A DNA stretch of 62,770 bases, taken from contig NW_019091410.1 of NCBI RefSeq assembly GCF_001949145.1, forward strand, positions 1,349,533 through 1,412,302, written 5' to 3'. The notes beneath the pieces are model-generated. The model ran no database searches. It was not told the DNA's origin and saw nothing but the letters and a program-made list of their open reading frames with translations. Shown here piece by piece: positions 40,301 through 46,300 of this stretch (position 1 is its first letter; the number at the start of each line of letters is the position of its first letter). Both the position numbers and the translations under genes were made by a program. This DNA comes from Acanthaster planci. Lineage: Eukaryota > Echinodermata > Asteroidea > Valvatida > Acanthasteridae.

Positions 40301-43300
40301 GCTGGGCCGGGTGATTTTTCTATTTTTCAGTTTTCAAAATTCTTTTAAAAATTCATAACTTCATTTACTAGACATTTACACCCACACCAATGACTGTCTG
40401 GTGGCTACTCTAACCTGACAGACATCTATTGACGCCCGAGTATTTCAGCCAGACCTGCCACCTTGTAAAATGAGCCCAGATTGTGCGGTGTTACATAATT
40501 TTCTTTTGTTCCCGGAACCGCCACAGTGTGCTGCTGGCGTCTTTTCAATAGGGGCCAGATTAGCGTGCAGCGGTATTGTACTGCTCATCACTGAAGTACT
40601 TTTGTCCCTGGTTGTAATCTGCTTGTGCTGAATGCCACAAACAGTGGTATAATTTTTCAAAACGATGACAGATTTCCTCCGCTATTGACAACTGAAAAAG
40701 CGTGGCAACTCCCAGCAGCTGGGTCTTTTGTTCCAAGTCCGGTCTTTTGCTACAAGGCCCAACTCTTTCGTCCGGTTTTGGGCAGCCCGGCATTAGGTTA
40801 AAAAAAAACCAACCCTAAACTGGGTCCCTGGCAGCAAGTGGTTAAACACATGTTTAAGACCTGCCAAGCACATATTTATTCCCTTCATCTAATACAGGAA
40901 GCACGCATACATTGCAGACACTGCAAAAACTGTAAGTGCATATGGCAGATCAAAAAAATACTTCTTGACCTTGAAATCTTTTCCTCTTAAGTCAACTTAT
41001 CCATCACCATTTGACAAAAACACATGTTGGTACTATACATGTACATGTATGTACATATTGGGAGGGATAGTTATGAAAATGGCAATTACTTGATACATGT
41101 AAACGTGTACATGTACTTGCAACAAGCTGACCAACAACATTGCCATCAGCTGCTCAGCTAACATGTTTATGCATATAAACATGATACATAATTTCCATGT
41201 ATACATGTGCAATGTACTCTGGGTTCTAGCAGTTGGTCGTCGGTGCTGTCTAAATTTCACGAACTACCGGGTACTGTATTAGCCACATGTATAATCCTCA
41301 ACAGGTGGTCCGAAAAAAACTTGTATGCTGGTGCGTAGTACGAATATTAAGCTGAGGCTTTGGACGATGTTTATGATTTGCAAGCTGGAAACCAGGAACT
41401 GACGGGGTAGCTGAGCAGCTCTCATTGGAGGTGGCTGACGGCCGCTCCCTGAACATCTGATGTCTGTCTGTGGGGACAGACCGCGTGCAGAACTGGAATT
41501 TGACCATTGTCCATGTACGTTGCAGCAAATACATCGTACGCAGACCCCTCCCTGAGGGTCCTCTGAGTCATTGGAGGTTGCAGGAAAAAAATATCCTACA
41601 TAGGCCTATATTGTACAAATGGACATTTAGCCATATTTGGAAATTACTAGAAAAAGCCAGTCTTTTTTTCATCCACAGGTGCACACATCACAAGAAATGG
41701 CACTTAAATCGTTTTTGGTCAAGTCCAGCAAATGTGTGAATACTGTATGTACTAGCAGAATGTCCGCGTTCTGTTTGATGTTCGTTCATACTGCAGGGAG
41801 GTTTAGATGCACGTACCGGTATTAAGCAAATGTGAACACGAACGTCAAATGCCTGTTTGAATGTTCAGATGCGCGTTCCGCACAAAATGTACATCTTCCA
41901 ATGAACGCTCGAATAAAAGAACGCATCCGGTAAATCTCTCAAAAGAAGTGTAATCGGTCATCATAAACCAAGCATGAAAAAAATCCCAGTTGCATAGCCT
42001 TTTGCACGTTCTAAAGATGTCCATTTCATATCAGTGAATGTTCAATGTGCACACAATTTTAAACCTTCCGAAAAAGTTGCAGTTTCTCACGTTTTGATCC
42101 AACATGAATTTCCCATGTTTCACATATTGGACGTCCGTGCAAATTACCCTTATGTGAGAGACAATACGCACGAAGCAAAGATGTCAGCAGGAGTCCACAC
42201 TTTTTTCGCGTTCGCGTTCACGTAGAACATGCAACTAAACCTCTCCAATATAAAGTGTAAGTTTACACGTCCTTTCCCAACTGCCTTTTTAGATGCCCAT
42301 AGCGGTGCGCCGTAACAGACGTGAAACTTCAAGAGAGCACCGGGGGGGGAGGGACAGAAGGAAGAAGGGGAGGTGAACAAGTATTTTTGATAGGAAAGCA
42401 AATAAACTGCAATTCTTGTTTTTGCTCATTCCAAGCTTTCGCCTGGGAGGGGGCAGGGAAGCACCAGAGGCATGGGTATCTGCCCCTTAATCCCCCTTGA
42501 GTAGAACCACCCCCAAACAGCATCGGTTGAAAAGAGCCATGTTGGTCGGAAGTGTTCGCTTTGTTGGTAGCGACATGCCCGTAACGCGCGCCTTTCATAC
42601 CGCAGTCGTTTTCTGAACCAGCGAACGAAGTGCAGTGCCTACCATTGGAACCTCCGTTGGTCGGAGGTTTGCGACCTCTCTCTTGGTCCAGCTCAGGGTT
42701 CACAGTTTTGCCACTGTAACGATTTTGTGCATAACTGAGCAATTTCATAATAAATCTGTTATTTTGAGCTGTGCCAGTACATTGCACGTACATGTACACA
42801 TATTTGTACACAAAAACGTATCCAACATGCTGAACTGTGAAAATTGCTACCAAAGGCATTAAAGACACATCCATGCAAGTTTCAAAACATAATGTACCCC
42901 TATAAGTTACATGTAGTTCTGCCAATTCACTGTTCCCACAATGTGCAGTAACCGATTCCTGTATATAAACATCCATGTACATGTACCTCTACATACTGTC
43001 CACATAAACATTGTGTAAATATTCACTGGCTTAGTAGCACCAAACGAGGGCTCCCTGTCTCATCAACAGGCCTGGCTGACCTGACCTTTCTGCCAGCACC
43101 ACCAGTTCCCAGGAGGCACTGGGAATATACTTCATGTCTAAAGAATGCCAGACAAAGAATAAACAAGAAGTCGGCATACAAAAACCAGCACACTCAAAAA
43201 AAAAGGCAGTTAAGCTTCATGCACATGTACACGTACATAACAAATACATGTGCAAACATGGTACAAATGATACAGATATTCTACGGTACATTGTATGTGT

Positions 43301-46300
43301 ATACACATAAACAACGGTCACCCTTTCACATGCACCATTGACACTGAGACCGTGGAAGCAAATTTCCATTTAAAAAGTGGTACTCATCAACAGGTGGCGA
43401 TAAACAGACAAAACAAAATCATCCAATGCACCGAGCCCGTACAGCCCCAGGTAATGTGTATTGCAGATGTACATGCACAGTACAGTAGGTAAACAACCCA
43501 ACACCACTGATGTACGTGTACACTGAACATTCTTGTATGGTCACATCATGTACCTACACTTTCACATACATATCGAACCTTTCAAGCCAACATGAATCCT
43601 CAAATATTTCCATAGCAACATGGCAGAGATGAGGTCCTGGGCATTTCATATCCAACCAGCAAATGCTAGCCCTGCAATGCACAGTACTGCATAATACATT
43701 TGTACATGTACTGTACATGTATGTATCTCTGTACACGTATACATGTACATTTGTATTGTCGCGGGTTCGCCGTTGAAACTGGCAAATTAAAGGGCAGTCA
43801 CACAGATCTATACTTCACAGCTGGTTTAATTCCGGGCACAGATCCAAACGGTCCAAGGTCAGAACACGAACTCTCTATCTACAATCTAACGTGGCTATTT
43901 ATACAGGTTGGGCTTGTTTTTACAGAGAATTAAGAACAAAACATTCCATCATAGCATTTACTAATAAGTCACGTAAGGTGGAACAAAACAGCGTGCCGCT
44001 TAGCGAACATTAGTGCCTCACGCTCACCGCAAGAGGGCGCTAGCGCGACCAAGCAAGCAAGTGCGCGCTGTTTACATGCAGTTCTGATAGCGCGCACGCG
44101 CCGCAGCGATAAATCAGCTGTGCACTGTCAATGCACTCTGAAATGGCGAAGACGCGATGCAAGCGAACTAATAATCGCAGAGCGCGCTGTCAGGTAATAA
44201 TACCAGAAATAACCAATAATCATTAACTAATAATCAATCAACAGTTCATGTTGAGTAATTTCACAACAGTATTAAAGTGTCTAGTACTGTTCTGTATATC
44301 TGGTCTTCCAATGGATACATACACATGTACATGTATGTACTGTACATGTAAGTAGAGGGTTTACGCTCAAACATCAGAGAGTGAAGCTACATGTACATGT
44401 CTGTACACAATTTACATGACAGGAACACACCTTTGGCTTGTGGAATGCACAGGGCTGGAGAAGAAAGATCACCTGTACATCATGCATGTTTACAAAACCG
44501 CATGAAAATTTGTACAGTAACGTGAAGCTGATTTACTGGATGAGGACCACCACATCCACAGATGTACTTGAAGGCTGTAAACCTTCAGATTGTGTGCACA
44601 GTGCCGTGAAATGGGAAATTTCAAATCTTCAGAAGACTGTCACCAACCAACTGGCGAGACAGTGCAGAGGTACATTGACCGGTACCACAGACCCCTTGTC
44701 TTTCATGTTTTGGTCACAAATTGCGTAATGCACTCGTGAAGATACGGGTAGAGATCTACGTGTGGTGGACATCCCTCTACCAGACACTGATTTCTGACCT
44801 CACCGGGTTGTGACCGCACCCAAAACCCCTGCCGTGCTGCAGTTACCCGAGCGTGCACAGTCATCCTACCAATCAGCTGACTAAGTTTGACCGATATGAT
44901 TACTGGCCTGATATGGCACAAACATCCACCTGCAGTCAGGCCAGCCTACGTTACAAAATACACGCACATGTGGGTCAATTTATTTTTGTTGGGGGGGGGC
45001 ACTAAAATGCATCCCACATATTGTTGAAAGGAATTCAATCTCATTGTTTTTCACAAGAGCGCCCAGTGAGAGATAAGATATCTAGGCTGGCATGAAATCT
45101 GGTCTCATTCTTTATACAAGCTGGAACATGTTGACAAACATGTGCCATATGAACAAGGAGCTCGATTTTCCAGAAGCCTAAATTTTAAACCTAAAGACAA
45201 ACAAACTGCGTACCACTTTAATAATTTGTGTGTCAACTTCGTTTTTCTGTTCGATAAGAAATTTATTATGTCTTCCAACACTTCTCTATGATAATTTTAC
45301 ACGATCATACTTGTATTTTTTTAGTTCAAAACGTCAGAGTGCCTGGCATTTCTATCCTAGTACAATCTTTGTCAATTGCCAAAGGGGGTCAACTTATTAC
45401 CGCTGCAAAAAGTTGTGCTGGGATCTAACCTTCAGGTCCTCTGTCTTGTCGGATTTGCAAAGCGTGTTAACCACTTTTTAATCCTTAACATTCTCGGTTA
45501 GTCAGATTGGTGTAGTGTTTCTTTCCTCGCCTTCCACCTCTGTGGTCCGGGTTCGAATCTGGCTCGGTCCTCATGTGGATTGGGTTTTCAGTCCCTACCG
45601 GAGTTTGTGGGTTTTACCCGCAATATTTATCAGGGGTTTTCCTCCCACTTCTGACACTGAACATTTCTTCATTATCATCCTGTAATTGATGCTAAATGCG
45701 TTGTTGGATGAACAGATATAAATAAAATCTAAATTCATCTCAAATATTGAATCTTAAGTTAACAGAGTTATTTCATTATTTTCCAACACACTTTCAGATC
45801 TCCTGCTTCAGTGTTTTTCAACGGCAGAAAGTTTGAGCTACACTTTTGCAGGAAAAATACATGAATTTACGTACAAAGACGAGAAAGTACATATACCATA
45901 GTAAGTGACATATTTGGTTTGGTATTGGCATTTGAATGATGGGACCACATGACCGTGATCACGTGATCAAACCCTTTGTGTAATATTTCCAAATAGGTAA
46001 ATTTTTCAACATTAGGGGGACATCGGTCATTAGGGAGACATTTCAATGTCTCCCTAATGCTCCAACTACCAAAAGGAGGAAAATTTTTATTGTCCACATC
46101 TTGAGAGATGATAGATTAGGGTCTGAAAGGAAAACATGCAAAGTTTGGTTAAGATCGGATTAGGGAATATTGAATTATGGGACGGTAAAGTTTGAAAAAG
46201 TTTGTGCATGTTCCTATGGGAATGTCTCCTAAGTGACCCATTTTCGGTAATATTAATTAGTTCAAGTACATGTACATTGCAACTTGGACCTGTGGATATG

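Larger units (their letters stand above)
39498..40889. mobile_element. Family A repeat carrying two nested insertions
   Basis: The ends match the uninterrupted copy at 19800-20289. Homology is broken twice: at 39794-40154 by an element with inverted ends TCAGTCTAGAGTATTACC, and at 40273-40841 by the TTAA-flanked piggyBac-like MITE. Family A resumes after each insertion. Confidence 0.8.

Noticed and set aside
42329-42982. 217-codon minus-strand open frame
   Set aside because: It overlaps part of repeat family territory, has no domain, and its ends are Pro-rich and Tyr/Val repeat-like products of ACATGTAC strings.
45494-45600. A genuine tRNA gene
   Set aside because: A and B boxes are present but no acceptor stem or cloverleaf can be formed, and the body continues as a repeat seen at two other places.
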